A DNA stretch of 64,000 nt from Petunia secreta (GCA_029990175.1 JARKIP010000524.1:241749-305748); one strand, 5' to 3'. Counted from the stretch's first letter, positions 1 to 12,329 are shown. Notes: generated by a model not told the origin, from the sequence alone. Numbers and translations: made by a program.

Positions 1-696
1 TTGCTACTGAGTTGATATTGATTACTGTTTACAAGAAGAACTTGAAAAGACTGATACTGTTTGTTATTCTGAAAGTGACAATTTAGTTATATGGTATATT
101 TCTGCATAAGATATACTGGCATATTTTTGACTTGTCCCCACTTAAAACGGTTGTAGATAAGCGTTATTACTCACTGAGTTGCGACACACTCCTCGCTATT
201 ATTTTTCCAGAGATAGCAGGTGCGGTACCTGAGGACCTCTAGTCTTAAAGCATACGAGTTGGCAATCCTGGTGAGCCCCGCATTAGTTCGCGTGGGCAAG
301 AAGCTTCATTTATTTATTATTGTCATTCCTTGAAACTCTTAGAGTCGCTCCATTTAGTCATTCGTCTTATTTTCAGTTAGTTATCTAGTTTGATTATTCA
401 TTTAATAAGTTGGCCTTATGAGTTTTTGGCTATGGACAATTTGGGTTCGTATTAGATCCTTTCATGGTGACGTGGAGATAAACGTGAGAATCTTAAGTTG
501 CTAATGCGTAAGTGATATTAGTTTGCCTAGTTTTAATTATATTTTGGCTGAATTTGGTATCTGTTGTAAACAGAGAAATTTTTGGATAGGCCTAAAACAA
601 GGGAAACTCTGTGCGATTTTCTGTAGAATATTGATAAGGCTTGTTTAGGGACTTAGTTCCTAAGCGCCGGTCACGGCCCCAAACTGGGTCGTGACA
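1..696 (+). mobile_element. LTR of a Ty3-type retrotransposon, right part
   Basis: The stretch ends at 696 with the motif GGTCACGGCCCCAAACTGGG followed by TCGTGACA, an end I know from Ty3/gypsy (Tekay/Del-like) LTRs of Solanaceae. The left end is outside the window, so whether this is a solo LTR or the 3' LTR of a complete element cannot be told. No coding sequence of a polyprotein is seen on the right side, consistent with a solo or 3' LTR in this orientation. Confidence 0.6.
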
Positions 697-1530
697 GAGA
701 AAGTGGGGGTATTAAACCATATGTTACAATTGAATAATGGTGAGTAGTGGTCATCCACACAAATAAATGAATTTATAACATCCTGTTAATTTTCGAAGCC
801 GGTCTAATGTTTTTTTTTTCTTTTTCGGTTTCTCTTTATTAATGACAAAAGTTTAAAAAATTCAGAACTAGCAATATTATTTTGAATATTCTTGATGAAA
901 AATGTCCTAAAGCAATGTTTTTTACCAACACTAGAACATATTATTCTATGAGCATTAAGGGGTATAGTGGTTCTTGTTAGTAGATGTAAAAATTCAATCT
1001 TGGTCATCGTATTACTTGTTGATCATAACCATTAACTAGCCACCCATACACCTTTCAAGGCACAAGGTTACCTTATTTATATTGAGTTGATTTCAAGTGA
1101 AACTTGTAATAGTACTCCTCCAAAAATATAGTTGCAGATCTCCATTTAGTCATTTGAGTTGACATTTCGTGTTCTAAAGCGGTAGTTGGCGTATTTAGTG
1201 CATCCAGTGTAGTTGGACTTATGATGAGGGTAGTTGGGGTTGTAGTATTTATGTTTTGTGTATGGTTTCAATGCATCGTCTATGAAGTTCAAGTGGAGCT
1301 TTTAAATACTTCTCACAAACCATATTGGGGTTTCCGTCCTCCATCTTGAAAAAATAATTGTTGTTCTCGTATACTTGTCCAAATGTGATGAAGCAAGAAC
1401 CGTGTCTACTGGACCTTCCAGCAACAGTTGTAGAATCAATAATCCATAAATTTATGGAATCCAACCCTTCTGTTGCTGATATCTTAAATCTGACCTTAGT
1501 GTGAGTTCAAGAATGATTTGTTGATTCTTT
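697..1530. other. Intergenic, no gene recognised
   Basis: AT-rich sequence between the LTR end and the F-box-like region. The short open frames here look like chance. It may contain the decayed 5' part of the F-box-like gene that follows, but I see no F-box motif. Confidence 0.4.
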
Positions 1531-1572
1531 AATGCACTTTTTTTATACCTTAGTACTTGCCACGACGTTATC

Positions 1573-2265
1573 ATGCATGCATTTTACAATTTCAGGTGCG
1601 ACCTTACACGTAAGCTGGTGTTTACAGGGCAATTTCAACGATACCTGCCTCTGGAGAAGATCTTGGATAAACTGCAACGCTGCGACCGTGGAAATCTTGA
1701 ATTTCTATATGGACTGAGCAGCAAAGGAATTGATTATGCTACCCTACTTCTCGGGACTCATATGTTTTTTGTTGCCGGTAACAAGGAGGGGTTACACTAT
1801 ATGGCGCAAGTCGCTAATAATTCTTCGGGCGAGGCCCAATTCGTTAATAATTCTGTTGTGGCCCAAGCAAAGTACAATTACAGGTTTGCATTGCTGATGT
1901 TTGATAGGGAAGATGAAATTAGCATCAACTCGGGGATGGAAGTGCTGCTTAGTCTATTGAAGGATCCCGACGGAAGAAATAAGATGATTGAATGCAGAAG
2001 ACGTCTCAAAAGGATGATTGGTTCGGCAAACTGCAGCAAAGTCGTAGAGGCTGGGTGTTGTCACTTTCAGGGACCGGGGCACTGGAACGGATATATGACA
2101 GATATTTACGGCTGCCGTGAATTATTTGTCAATTGTGATCTATGTCTCATTGACGTTGAAACCACGAAATTAACCTTTCCGATGTTTGACTTTGAGATGG
2201 GAGCTCCTTGTCATTCAGATTTAAGTTCGGATGATGGTAGCTTTGGCTCTAGTCTGGATTATTAG
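1573..2265 (+). CDS. F-box protein At1g67623-like, C-terminal part (F-box missing)
   Basis: An open frame of up to 230 codons resembles the region after the F-box in the At1g67623/At2g35280-type family. A segment like FLYGLSSKGIDYATLL is followed by a Sel1/TPR-like helix pair (AKYNYRFALLMFDREDE) and then a Cys-rich tail (CCHFQGPGHWNG, CRELFVNCDLC). Such proteins would be SCF ubiquitin ligase adaptors. No F-box is visible upstream, and the frame may really begin after a splice acceptor (TTTCAG ending at 1595) rather than at the ATG, so the 5' exon is missing or decayed. A second, clearly broken copy follows at 2640-3225. Family assignment is by recognition only; this could be a pseudogene. Confidence 0.45.
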   Translation: MHAFYNFRCDLTRKLVFTGQFQRYLPLEKILDKLQRCDRGNLEFLYGLSSKGIDYATLLLGTHMFFVAGNKEGLHYMAQVANNSSGEAQFVNNSVVAQAKYNYRFALLMFDREDEISINSGMEVLLSLLKDPDGRNKMIECRRRLKRMIGSANCSKVVEAGCCHFQGPGHWNGYMTDIYGCRELFVNCDLCLIDVETTKLTFPMFDFEMGAPCHSDLSSDDGSFGSSLDY

Positions 2266-2639
2266 GGATATATATACTTTGTATCACCTTTTTGGGCTCT
2301 ATATATGTAGTACTTACTTCATCGTGGACTGATCGTGCGCTTGTACTTGTCTAACGATTGTCCAGTCTGAAGTTGTAATGTACTTAGTACTTAGTAGCAG
2401 TATTGACTTTCTCTTTTTTGTCCATGTAGAATACACCAAGTTTGCATACGCTGAGCTGATTTCGTGCATTCCCGTTATTTGTATTGTTGCAAGGGCAAAG
2501 AACTTGTCTACTAACCAAAACAAGTTCTACCCATCTTGATTAATAAAGAAGTACCAGGGCATGTGATAACTGCTCAATATTAAAGAGTACCTAAAATTCG
2601 ATTAAACAAGTGTCCTTATTTTACACATGTCGTTGGCTA

Positions 2640-3225
2640 AACTTAAACGACAGCGAGTGTGGGAATGTTGAATTCCTATCAGGATTCATACGTGCAGGAA
2701 TAGATTATGCGACCCAACTCCTGGGGACTCGCCGAAAACGTGTTGGAGGGCTTACCCTACATGGGCCGAGCACATGCCTTCATTGATGGCGCGGTCCAAT
2801 TCGCTAATTAATCAGCTGTGGCCCACAAATAGTCCAATTATGTGTTTGCGTTGCTCCTGTTGACAGAATGAACAAATTAGAACTAATACAGCAATGGTTT
2901 CGTTGATTACCCTATTGGTTGAGGACGACGGTATACGTACGGTGGTTATAACCAGAGGACCTGCCATTAGTGATGGTAACTGCAGCAAATTAATGGATTC
3001 TAAGTTCTGAGGCGAAGTCGGAGCAGGACACATGAATTTATAATGCAATTCATGGCAATATTGCACCCGTTAGTTAACAGTCATCTACGTGTTGTTGACA
3101 TCGAAACTTTCGCATTAACTTATCCGCTCTTTGATGGTGTCAAGCATAAGTCGTTGATTCACACGAAACACCTACTTCTACTTTGGATTAATAGGTGTCT
3201 AGACAACGTACCTGCTCAATCCTGA
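2640..3225 (+). pseudogene. Decayed tandem copy of the F-box-like gene
   Basis: The DNA parallels 1650-2200: GGAATGTTGAATTCCTATC with AATAGATTATGCGACCCAAC matches the upstream copy's GAATTTCTATATGGACTG with AATTGATTATGCTACCC. Near its end a frame reading VDIETFALTYPLFD matches VDVETTKLTFPMFD of the first copy. Frames are broken by stops and indels, so no intact product is possible. The pair arose by tandem duplication. Confidence 0.55.
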
Positions 3226-3545
3226 TGCAGTACTTATTAATTTATGGTTTTGATTTGGTTCGTGTCTAATGGACTGATTTCTGACTTCAATTGTATTCGT
3301 CAATGGTAATTGGAAATAAAAAAAAATATTATTAATAACGTATGATATTCGGGGGAACATAGACCAATATTAGTCAAGAGCGGAGTATTTGGAAGAACAT
3401 CTGTCGACGGAATACTACACCACATAATACTCTAACTAGACAAGTTTCCGGTACAAACAAGCGCAGCAAGAACAAAAAATCTTGTGATTAGACGATGTTC
3501 AAAGAACGGGCCCGTTATTACTTTTGTAGCTCAGAGGATTTTGTG
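3226..3545. other. Intergenic, nothing recognised
   Basis: AT-rich sequence between the broken F-box-like copy and the tandem repeats. I see no gene or known element. Confidence 0.4.
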
Positions 3546-3549
3546 AGGT

Positions 3550-3990
3550 AATGGCAGTTGGAGACGAAGACTTACGGTCGCCATCGTTGGGATTCTAGCG
3601 ACCTCTTTCGTTCAGATCTGAACAGAAATCCATTCACAATGTTCAAATGTGACTGAAAAAAGATGATATGTGCAGTTGGAGACGAAGACTGACGGTGGCC
3701 ATCGTTGGGGTTCCGGCGACCTCTTTCGTTCAGATCTGAACGGAAATCCATTCACAGTGTTCAAATGTGACAGAAAAAAAGATGATATGTCATACGCTAC
3801 CTCAGCTTTTGTATATTTGCAAATCCATTCACAATGTTCAAATGTGACTGAAAAAAGATGATATGTGCAGTTGGAGACGAAGACCGACGGTGGCCATTGT
3901 TGGGGTTCCGGCGACCTCTTTTGTTCAGATCTGAACGGAAATCCATTCACAGTGTTCAAATGTGACTGAAAAAAAAAAATATGTCACACG
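3550..3990. repeat. Tandem repeat, ~120 bp unit
   Basis: The unit starts with GCAGTTGGAGACGAAGAC, passes through TTCAGATCTGAACGGAAATC and ends near AAAAAAGATGATATGT. Full copies start near 3551, 3672 and 3868; a partial copy (only the AATCCATTCACAATGTTC end) lies at about 3820-3866. Copies differ by a few percent. Open frames on both strands here are by-products of the repeat. Confidence 0.85.
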
Positions 3991-5500
3991 CTACTTTTGT
4001 GTATTTGCAATCTCACTCACGCGACTGAATGGCGAGCTAGAGTAAGTAAGGACATTTTCGTATTTTCACACGTAGGCCACGTATGGCGCGGCAAATATGC
4101 CGGCAAAATGGAATAGTATGTATCACTGTCCTTAAAAATAAGCATGAGAATAGTAGAAATCACTTCCATATCCATGCCAGTGTTACTAAGTAAGCGTATG
4201 AATAGAATAACTTTACTTGCGACTCCATTTAACCAAAAAAAAAAAAAAAACTTGCTAATGCTTGTTTTCCATGCATCAACTTCTTGTGTAAGAGAAATTT
4301 GGAAGGGTAAGAAATAAATAAAAAGTAAAAATAATGGTCAGCTATTAGGAATTCCAAGATAAAATGTACTCTATATTGAAGTTCTTTTCTTTTCTTCATA
4401 GTATAAGAGCAAGACAGCCCACTGTAGATTTCCGAATATAGCAGGAGGAGGCTTACATAATAATGACCAAATAAATAATATATGTAAAATCAGGATAGCG
4501 AGATTTGGTTGAAAATAAGAAAGCAGCATGTAGAATGACTAGTCAGACTCAACAGAGACAGAAATTAAAATTGCTACCTATTTTCTGTACATAAAAATGG
4601 ATAAAAGTTTTTGACATATGTATGGGTGGCCTCAGGCTTTTTTCATCAATTTGAGCAGGTAAACTTCAAGCAAGAATGTCCAAGCCATTTCTGAAAAAGA
4701 GCTGACATTTCCTATTATGCTTTAGAATCCAATGCTATCCTTCAACCCAAAAAAGAACTGCAAAATCTCATTTGAAAAAACATTAAAAAAAAAAAAACAA
4801 ATCTTCTCATCCTTTTAAATGTTACGGTCCATAACATTTAAGTATCTTACCAAATAATGTCAATCTAAGACTTTGTATAGCATATATTGCTGTTATCTTC
4901 ACAGAACTAATCATAACCATTCTTGAAGTCAAAGAACTACCAATAATTTACTACTAGCATATTATCTTTGTCAACATTTCTTTTTTTCTTAACCCCTTAG
5001 TTTTCTCCCAATTTACACCTGGCTGATCTGCCAAATGCAAATGCATTCACTTCCTTCTACTCAAACTATACATACATAATTAAAATAGTAATTACAGTCA
5101 TAGTAAGTACACCCCAATTGTCACAAAGAAATAGTAGTATAATAAATTTAGTAGTACTTTAAACTTAATAAAGACTTGCATACATCAGTATATTATCACA
5201 AATGAGAAAAGAAAGAGTTATTCTTATCATATCAACTAAAAGTAAATGTGAGTCAATTAATACACATCATACTTCAAAGTCCACAAACGTGGGCAAATGT
5301 ATTACTACTACTACTACTGTATTTAGTCATTGGTCTTTTCCTCACTCCTTTATCTGTGAAAAAAGTTTGGCCATAACTGATGCAAGACTCTGCTAGTATA
5401 TACCTATGAAACCAAACCAACAAAGCAAGAAAAAAGCCATTATAACCTTTATTTCTTCTTCCTCCTTTCCCTATTGCAAAACAATTCTCTCTATCTCCCT
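3991..5500. other. Intergenic / upstream region of the DUF688 gene
   Basis: AT-rich sequence with poly-A runs (about 4230-4250 and 4783-4798). No coding potential or recognisable element. The last few hundred bases are presumably the promoter of the gene starting at 5557. Confidence 0.4.
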
Positions 5501-5508
5501 TATAAATA
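5501..5508 (+). promoter_or_regulatory. Possible TATA box of the DUF688 gene
   Basis: TATAAATA lies 49 bases before the ATG at 5557, directly after a CT-rich tract (TCTCTCTATCTCCCT), a common arrangement in plant core promoters. It would give a very short 5' leader of about 20-25 nt. Position-based inference only. Confidence 0.35.
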
Positions 5509-5556
5509 AAAAAGAACCCCATTTGAGACCCCAGCTCACCACAAAAAACAGGAGCC

Positions 5557-7546
5557 ATGGGGACAGAGACAGAACAAAGTTCAACACTAAAGCTTCCTTT
5601 GTTTTCAGTAAAGACACCTGAGGATGCAGGAATGTTAACCCCTCTTCATACCTTAGCTTCAATACCTTTTCAATGGGAAGAAAAGCCTGGCAAGCCTCGT
5701 CCATGTACTGATCTTATCCCTCTTCCAGACTCCTCCAATATTTTCAAATGCTTAGAGCCACCTCCTAGGCTTTACAATATGGAATGTACCAAGAACACAT
5801 CTTCTTCACCCAGTACAGTACTTGATGGACCTTATATCACAAACAAGCCAAAGTTTTCTTCCTTCAGGTTCTTGAGGGATCATCGACGACAAGGGTCTTT
5901 TGATAGTACACACAGCTGCAGAAGCCCTGAAAGAGGGCCACTTATTCTTGGCAAGAAGAAAGTGGAAAGCAAAAGCTGGTGGCGCGGAACTACTGTTAAA
6001 CGCAAAGCTGCAAGTGGTGAAAATAAGGAGATTAATGGGACTAGTTTTGTGTTTCCATCTTCTATAGATTCAACAGATTTTGCTAGTCTCAGTGATGACT
6101 GCAGTCACTCAAGTATCAAAATGGCAAGACTTGAAAGAAGTGGAAGCTACTCAAGCCTCTCGCAGGGTAGGACTCACATCTGGGTAAGTCTTTACAACTC
6201 CACTACTTTTTCCTAATCAAATTATCTGCATATTTCAGGTTCATTAGTGCATTTTGCTGTTACTAGCATTATTTTCCTTATGTCCGATTTCATGTCATAA
6301 TATTTTTGTCGTTTTGGTTTAGTATATGATATCTCGCAGCCTGACTAATCCAGAGTTATCATAGAGAGAATAATGTTCCATGGTTCTACTAGTAATATTT
6401 CCGTCACGAGACCTTTGGTTAAGTATGAAAGAATTTCATCTATCCTACCACGTCACTTAGTGGTGTAAAACTGTTGTTTTATTTTTCATTTTTAATCATA
6501 TTCTATCCCAAAGTCCAAACTTTCATGTAATCAACATATTATGATCTCCAATTGATATTCTCAATGCCCTTAAGAAATAGTGATAAGTTCACGAGCTCTT
6601 AGCTCAATTCTCACGAAATAGTGATAAGTTTCACGCTCTCGGAGCTGGATTCTTTAAGAAGGTTGGCCGCCCCACTTTAAAGGATCAACAGTCTGTTCGT
6701 TGACCGTCAATTCTCATACATTTTTAGTAAATACTGAGACTAGTAGTCTTGTTACATTATATATTTTTCCTAATTCTATAGTTTATTTGGAAAAACTTGA
6801 AGAGTTGATGACTGAATACATACTAAATACGTAGGAGAACTAAGCTTGCATTTCCTTTTTGGAATGAGGGACTAATATAATCATAATGAATAGAGAAAAT
6901 GTAGAACTAGTGGAGTGATGAGTAATGAGAAAGCCTTAATAATTGGGGCAGGTGAGAGAGATTGAAGATGACGGCAGTGGGGCTAAAGAAGGCATAGTTA
7001 ACTTCACTTTTAGGCAAGAGGGTAGGTATTACACATATCACAAATAGCTGTAAGCAATTAAGAAACATTGTTAATAACTACCACTATAATAAATAGGGTG
7101 CTGTCCCAAGTTATAGGGCGCCCAACAGTAAATGGGAAAGGGGCGACTCATATGGGTGCTTAGACCTTTCTCCTACATTTCTCTTACATGATCATCCAAA
7201 CTTTTCTCGATCAAACCAGAGTTCAAATTCTGACAAAAGATAACGGTCACTGGTCAGTTCTTCCCATATGACAGGCAAAGTTACCCTACATATTTATGCC
7301 TAAACACGTATTGATAAGAAACGGTACTACGTATTACGTCTAATAGTCCAGGTGCGCGCAAGCTAGGACACCACCATAATCATTTAGCTTTCTTAAGTAA
7401 ACTTTGTGCCCTCTATTATTCAATCAGCATTACTGAACTCAAGTATGATTCTTGTTGAAATCTTACAGGCAGCTATATATGAGGGTTTCAAGCATGTAAT
7501 ACCATGGAAGAGCAAAAAATCAAAGAAAGAAGTTCTCCTCGGCTGA
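5557..7546 (+). CDS. DUF688 family protein (two exons, 234 aa)
   Basis: Exon 1 is 5557-6183 and exon 2 is 7469-7546. The donor TGG|GTAAGT and acceptor TTACAG|GC join in phase 0. The protein has the DUF688 hallmark IPFQWEEKPGKP at residues 36-47, a Ser-rich middle, a basic patch (KKKVESKSWWRG) and, in exon 2, the conserved ending AAIYEGFKHVIPWKSKK. Without splicing, the frame would run 10 codons into the intron and lose this tail, so the spliced model is preferred. DUF688 proteins are plant-specific, lack enzymatic motifs and have no established function. The start ATG has a good context (GCCATGG). No lesions were seen, so this looks like a working gene. Confidence 0.85.
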
Positions 7547-8709
7547 CTTTCAGTAGTTGCAGACTTGCAGTTAATCACATGAAGACTCGGTGGTTGCTTT
7601 CTCTACTCATTTAAGAACTACTGGTTAAATACATAGGAAATATAAAAACAAATCTACTGCGCCTCTGGACTGAATGTAGTAATGTATGATCTTTAGCCTT
7701 AAATTTCACCACAACCTGCTGTAAATTTAGTGTGAGATCATTTTCTGGATAACGTTGTCACTTATCCTTGCATCATCTTGAAGTGAATAAGTACACTTTG
7801 CGTGGAGGCCATACCAGTCGTAGGGCTACATCAGCAGCTAGAAGATGAAATGTTTTTTTTTGCCACCCTCATAAACAAACCACCCCCCCCCCCTTCCCCA
7901 CCCCCTTCCCGCCCCCACACAACATAGGGTAAAAAAAATATTAAGTTTCAACCCTAACAAATAGATTAGGTGTTACTCCTATGAAGACACAGACAGTGCA
8001 GCTCTTCTCCGACAGTCACTCACCTCCATAAAATTTGAGGTTCTATCTTGACAAATAAAAGACAAACATACTGTGAAATGGACATGCGACTGATAAGCCT
8101 TTCCCTCGTCGATAAAATAATTTCACATGACTTAGTCATAATATTTTTGAATAAAACTAAATGATTCTGTAGCTCTCTTGCTTATTATTACCGATCTCTT
8201 TGATACTATCTTTTACTGATTTCTAAAAAAAGGCCATATAACTAAAAGAACAAACAATCAAAAACCCGATCTCCACATTCCCACCAATTCTCAGCCTACA
8301 TTACTAGCAAATGATATTTTTTATGAAGAATAGCAGATGACATTTTCAGGTCATCAGTTATATACTAGGTAGCCAAACCAAGAGAGGAAGGGTACTCAGA
8401 TGGACCAAATCCTTGAGGGAAAACTAATCTAAAGCAATTCCAACAGAGAAATATCAACCAAGTCAAATCAAAATCATGAAAGGCTTCTCAAGTGCATTTG
8501 ATTATGTTATAAATGAAGTCTAATTAGGTACTTGAATCCAGGTAGCACCGGCTCTTTCGAGTGCTTACAAATAAGGGAGAGATCTCCCTTTACAGAAACT
8601 TTAACAGTTATCCACAAAGAAAGACCTTATTTCCATTTCTCTAGGTGAAACAAAAGGTATGAAATAAGAAAGGCGCTGACTGAACTAAAACTTCGCAAGT
8701 ATCTTGTAC
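7547..8709. other. 3' flank and intergenic sequence
   Basis: Contains the 3' flank of the DUF688 gene, a poly-C tract at about 7884-7920, and the downstream flank of the minus-strand B9 gene. No further gene is seen. Confidence 0.4.
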
Positions 8710-11700
8710 TTATTTTTTACCAGTCATACCCGCAACCACCTGCACAAAGTAGCAAACCATGTCATATGAAAAAGAGAATGGATTAAAGAGCACCTGAAGA
8801 TCTTTGCAGGCGTACAATGATAAAGAACATATAGTTCGAAAGCATTTGGGCTCAGAAGCTTTTCTCTAGTCTCTGGAATACTACGTGCAGCAAAGTCCTA
8901 GAGCTCTATGAGATTAAACATTTTTTTTGATAACCCTCTATGATAGATTAAACTTAAAGAGAATTCTAGAAGCCAGAAGGACAAAATGAGACACAGTGAA
9001 TCTATGGATGTTGGTTGATCACAAAAATAGAGGCCAAATCTCATAACACACTAACTCAAATCTTGAGTTGGTACTTACTGATTAAAAAAACATCAAGTTA
9101 GTACACAGTTCGCATAGCATGACAATACAACAGTCTGGTAGAACTTGAGTCAAAGCATGTCACAAATGGAAAGGAAAAGAAAAGAAGCAAAATGGAAGGC
9201 GTGATAAAATCCCATTTAGCATCCACAAGAACGTGAATCGGCATACCTTACAAAAGAAAGAACGTGAATGGGCATAACTCGTAAAGGGACCATTTATGTT
9301 TATCCAGAAAAGATTACAACCCTTTATTATAAGCAAGAGGAATAAAAGAGGAATAAACCAACAAACGTATTTCTGAACATGATAAGGAGGAAATGGCTAG
9401 AAAGAGGGAAAAACATGTTTCCATAAACCAGAAAGAACATTAACCAAAGAAGATAGGAAGTTACTCACATCACTTAACGCAGGTGGAGGGACTTTCTTGG
9501 ATGATTCGAAAGAGTCCAGCATAGGCCTTACAACAGCAGGAAGGAAGAGACCTGAAATTGCAAGCAATATAAGACAAACTAATTTCCAATCAAAGAAAAA
9601 ATACAGATAGGAAAGTGTGGAGGTCGAGGATTCGGGTAGAAGGTTAGGTAGTTCTCACGCGATTTCTAGGCAATATTAGCATTTGTATTAGCCGTATATA
9701 TGCTACTTTTATTTCACTTTTCGCCGTTATTAGTGTTGGTGTTTTGTGTTACTTCGGTTGTCTTTAAATCTTATATTGTTATTTTCTTTGCACTTCTATT
9801 TTCTTTGTGTTTTTCTTTCTAGCGTGTTCCCATAATTGTATTTCTTTTAGTCGAGGGTCCATCGGATACAGCCTCTCCATTTTGGTGCGGGCAAGGTCTG
9901 CGTACATCTCACCCTCCCCTGAGAAGGATCTGGGATTTGAACCTTATGGGTTCTAAATTTTTGAATAACGATCTCATGTGCAAGTAACTGCGTTCTCGAC
10001 TTAATTTTTGCACATATTTAATAATTTTTTTTTAATCCAGAGGTGGAAAGAACCTCTCTACCTTGGTGGGGGTAAGGTCTGCGTACATCCCACCCTCCCC
10101 AGATCCCACTTGTGGGATATACCGGGTATGTTGTTGTATTTAATAATTTTTTTAAAATAAATACACTGTCTGCGCCAAAGCGCAAACTTACTGGGTTCTA
10201 CCGAACCTACGATGGACACTTTACATCCGCCACTGTCCTCCCCAGACTCCACTTGTGGATAACACTGCGTATGTTGTTGTAGCCTGTAGGTAATTTATAC
10301 GATTCTTCCACACAAATACTTAGTCCCATTTCTTGGGTTGCTAATAGGCATCACAAAGTCATTAAGCAAGGAAATTCTCCCGGGTAACTAAGTCATACAC
10401 ATTTCTTCCACGGGAGAGCTGCCAAGGTAGGTCTGACCCAGTGGTTTGTGCCATAGAGGAAACTAATCCATCAAACTACCATGAAGTTTACTGAGAAATG
10501 ATAACAGACAGCCTGGGAAACAAAGGACAAGCAGTAAAGAATCTGGAAGCGCAGAAGGACTAAAACACAGAGTTATAGGTGAAAATTACTTGCATGATCA
10601 ATGGCTAGACAGCTGCAGAGTCACACTTCTCTAAGTTCTTGTTACTGGGTCACTGGTTTTCAAAGACCTCTTTTGATCAAAATCATTAACTGAACGATCA
10701 AAATTTACTATCTTAAACTAAATGTAATTTGAAGAATACAGAAATAGGCAGAAGCCGAAGTTGATAACCACTGCTCTCTCCACAATTCCCTACACACTGA
10801 AAGGATCTCCTCATTTATAATTTGTATATTGTGGATGTCTCATGCTTGATGAGTACATAGTGGTAAAGGGCAGAAACTGTGTACTCTTCTAAGAGCAGGG
10901 TTTATTGCAATAATAGGCCTCATATAGAACTTATTCATACAGGAACTAGGCTGATCTAAGATGAAAAGCAATAAGAGAAACCGATGAGCTACATTGAGCT
11001 CACAGATTCTAGGTTCCCAAAGATTATCAATGCAATACAAAGAGACATACAACTATCTTTTTGTCCATATGCATGTGTCTGTGCGCGTATGAAATGCAAG
11101 AATGAGAAAGAGTCGTCATGATAGCAGATTCCTTTCTGGACAATGAATCAACTTGATGCTGGTTATCATAATCACGCCAATATTAGGGGTTTATTCTTCT
11201 TAGTTATCAACTTTTTCACAGAATATTTCCCCACTATGCAAATTAGAATTAGGCTAAATCTTTTATAACCTTTCAATTAGAAAAATTGAAAGCCAAATCA
11301 ATAGACACTACCTGACCTACTCGTTCTAACTGACCCCCTGATTCATAAACAGATTCACTAATACCGAGAGCTCAAAATGAGAAGAGTAATTTCCTGTTAT
11401 GCCTACTTAATCACAAGAAATTGTGTTCGTAATAGAGATGGGAAGGTACAAATGTATCCCATTAATCACAATTTTCCACTTGGGTCTATCAGAAACTGCC
11501 TCTCCACCTTGGTGGGAGTAACGTCTGCGTGCATCTCACCCTCCCCCACTAGTGGGAGTACACTGGGTATATTGTTGTTGGTGTAATCACAATTTTCTAC
11601 TTCCGTGAAACCCCCCGCATATCCTCCATCTGAGATCCTCTACGTACCAAAACCAACACAATGTTAAAGGTCCATAATTTATGTTATGTAGAGCTACGCA

Positions 11701-12081
11701 GACCTAAATTAAGAAACCCAAATGAAAAATGACAAGACTCGAAGCAAGGTATAGCTGAATCAACGATCAGATAAAATCTACTATGACTTAGTAAATCTAC
11801 TATGACTTAGTAATTAGCATCAATGAATTCAGATATATCAGTATAGTCACTGGGACAATAAACAGGACAAATATTTGACAAAAGCTTCAGATTCGAAGAT
11901 TTTTTAGCTGATAATCGGGCATTATTCAAAAAAAGAAGATAAAAATATGAACTTTGAAGACATCTACAGCTAAAATGAATTAAAATGGGTGGATATTATT
12001 ACCAAAGCCGGCGATGAGACAAGAAGCAGCAACGACAGGTTCTTGAACAACGAACATTCTCAGACTCCCCATTACTCCCAT
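8710..12081 (-). CDS. Mitochondrial complex I subunit B9/NDUFA3-like, 63 aa, three exons
   Basis: Exons on the minus strand are 12081-12003, 9551-9469 and 8739-8710; all junctions are GT-AG and the phases fit (79, 83 and 30 nt, ending TAA). The product starts MGVMGSLRMFVVQEP and contains EPVVAASCLIAGFG followed by LFLPAVVRPMLDSF, a single membrane helix closed by LP. This matches the layout of NDUFA3/B9, where an EPV motif precedes one transmembrane helix ending at LPP; plant B9 is about 65 residues and was once called fiber protein Fb11. It would be a membrane-arm accessory subunit of respiratory complex I in the inner mitochondrial membrane. A second in-frame ATG at 12072 is possible. Each exon is too short to appear as a long open frame. 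Intron 1 (2.45 kb) is full of SINE copies. Confidence 0.75.
9850..9960 (+). mobile_element. TS-like SINE remnant, intron of B9 gene
   Basis: Carries CAGCCTCTCCATTTTGGTGC then GCAAGGTCTGCGTACATCTC and CACCCTCCCC, the conserved 3' body of Solanaceae TS-type SINEs. The TTG-repeat tail is not clear here. Confidence 0.6.
10040..10138 (+). mobile_element. TS-like SINE copy, intron of B9 gene
   Basis: Reads AACCTCTCTACCTTGGTGGG, then GTAAGGTCTGCGTACATCCC, CCCTCCCCAGATCCCACTTG and a GGGTATGTTGTTGTA tail. This is the best-preserved SINE end in the window. Confidence 0.75.
10225..10288 (+). mobile_element. TS-like SINE 3' fragment
   Basis: Only the end is present: GTCCTCCCCAGACTCCACTT, then GCGTATGTTGTTGTAG. 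It lies shortly after the copy at 10040-10138, in the same orientation. Confidence 0.6.
11487..11585 (+). mobile_element. TS-like SINE copy, intron of B9 gene
   Basis: Contains ACTGCCTCTCCACCTTGGTG, GTAACGTCTGCGTGCATCTC, CACTAGTGGGAGTACACTGG and a GTATATTGTTGTTGG tail. Orientation is opposite to the host gene. Confidence 0.7.
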
Positions 12082-12329
12082 TTTTCTCTTCTTGGATTTC
12101 CTCAAAGTTTCAAGATGCTGCTGCTGGCTGACTACTCTTTTTGTTCGTTCCAGTTGACCCGGCCCATATATATTGAAGTTGGGCCTAAAGGCTCATTTGC
12201 AAAAATATGACAGGGAAGCAATGATTTGCCTTTTTGCCCGCGCTAACAGATTGCTTGCAAAATGCCCCCGTTAAGATTTAATGAAAACAATTCGGGGCCA
12301 AGACTTGCCGTTATATTTTTCTGTTTTTC

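Noticed and set aside
3550..3990. Regular repeats considered as a CRISPR array
   Set aside because: Units are ~120 bp, directly adjoining without unique spacers, in plant nuclear DNA.
8794..8801. An 8-nt micro-exon alternative in the B9 gene, giving LNLQ in place of LSD before VVAGMTGKK
   Set aside because: It is also in frame, but it needs a weak donor (GTGATG); the direct join uses the strong donor GAT|GTGAGT. Only transcript data would settle it.
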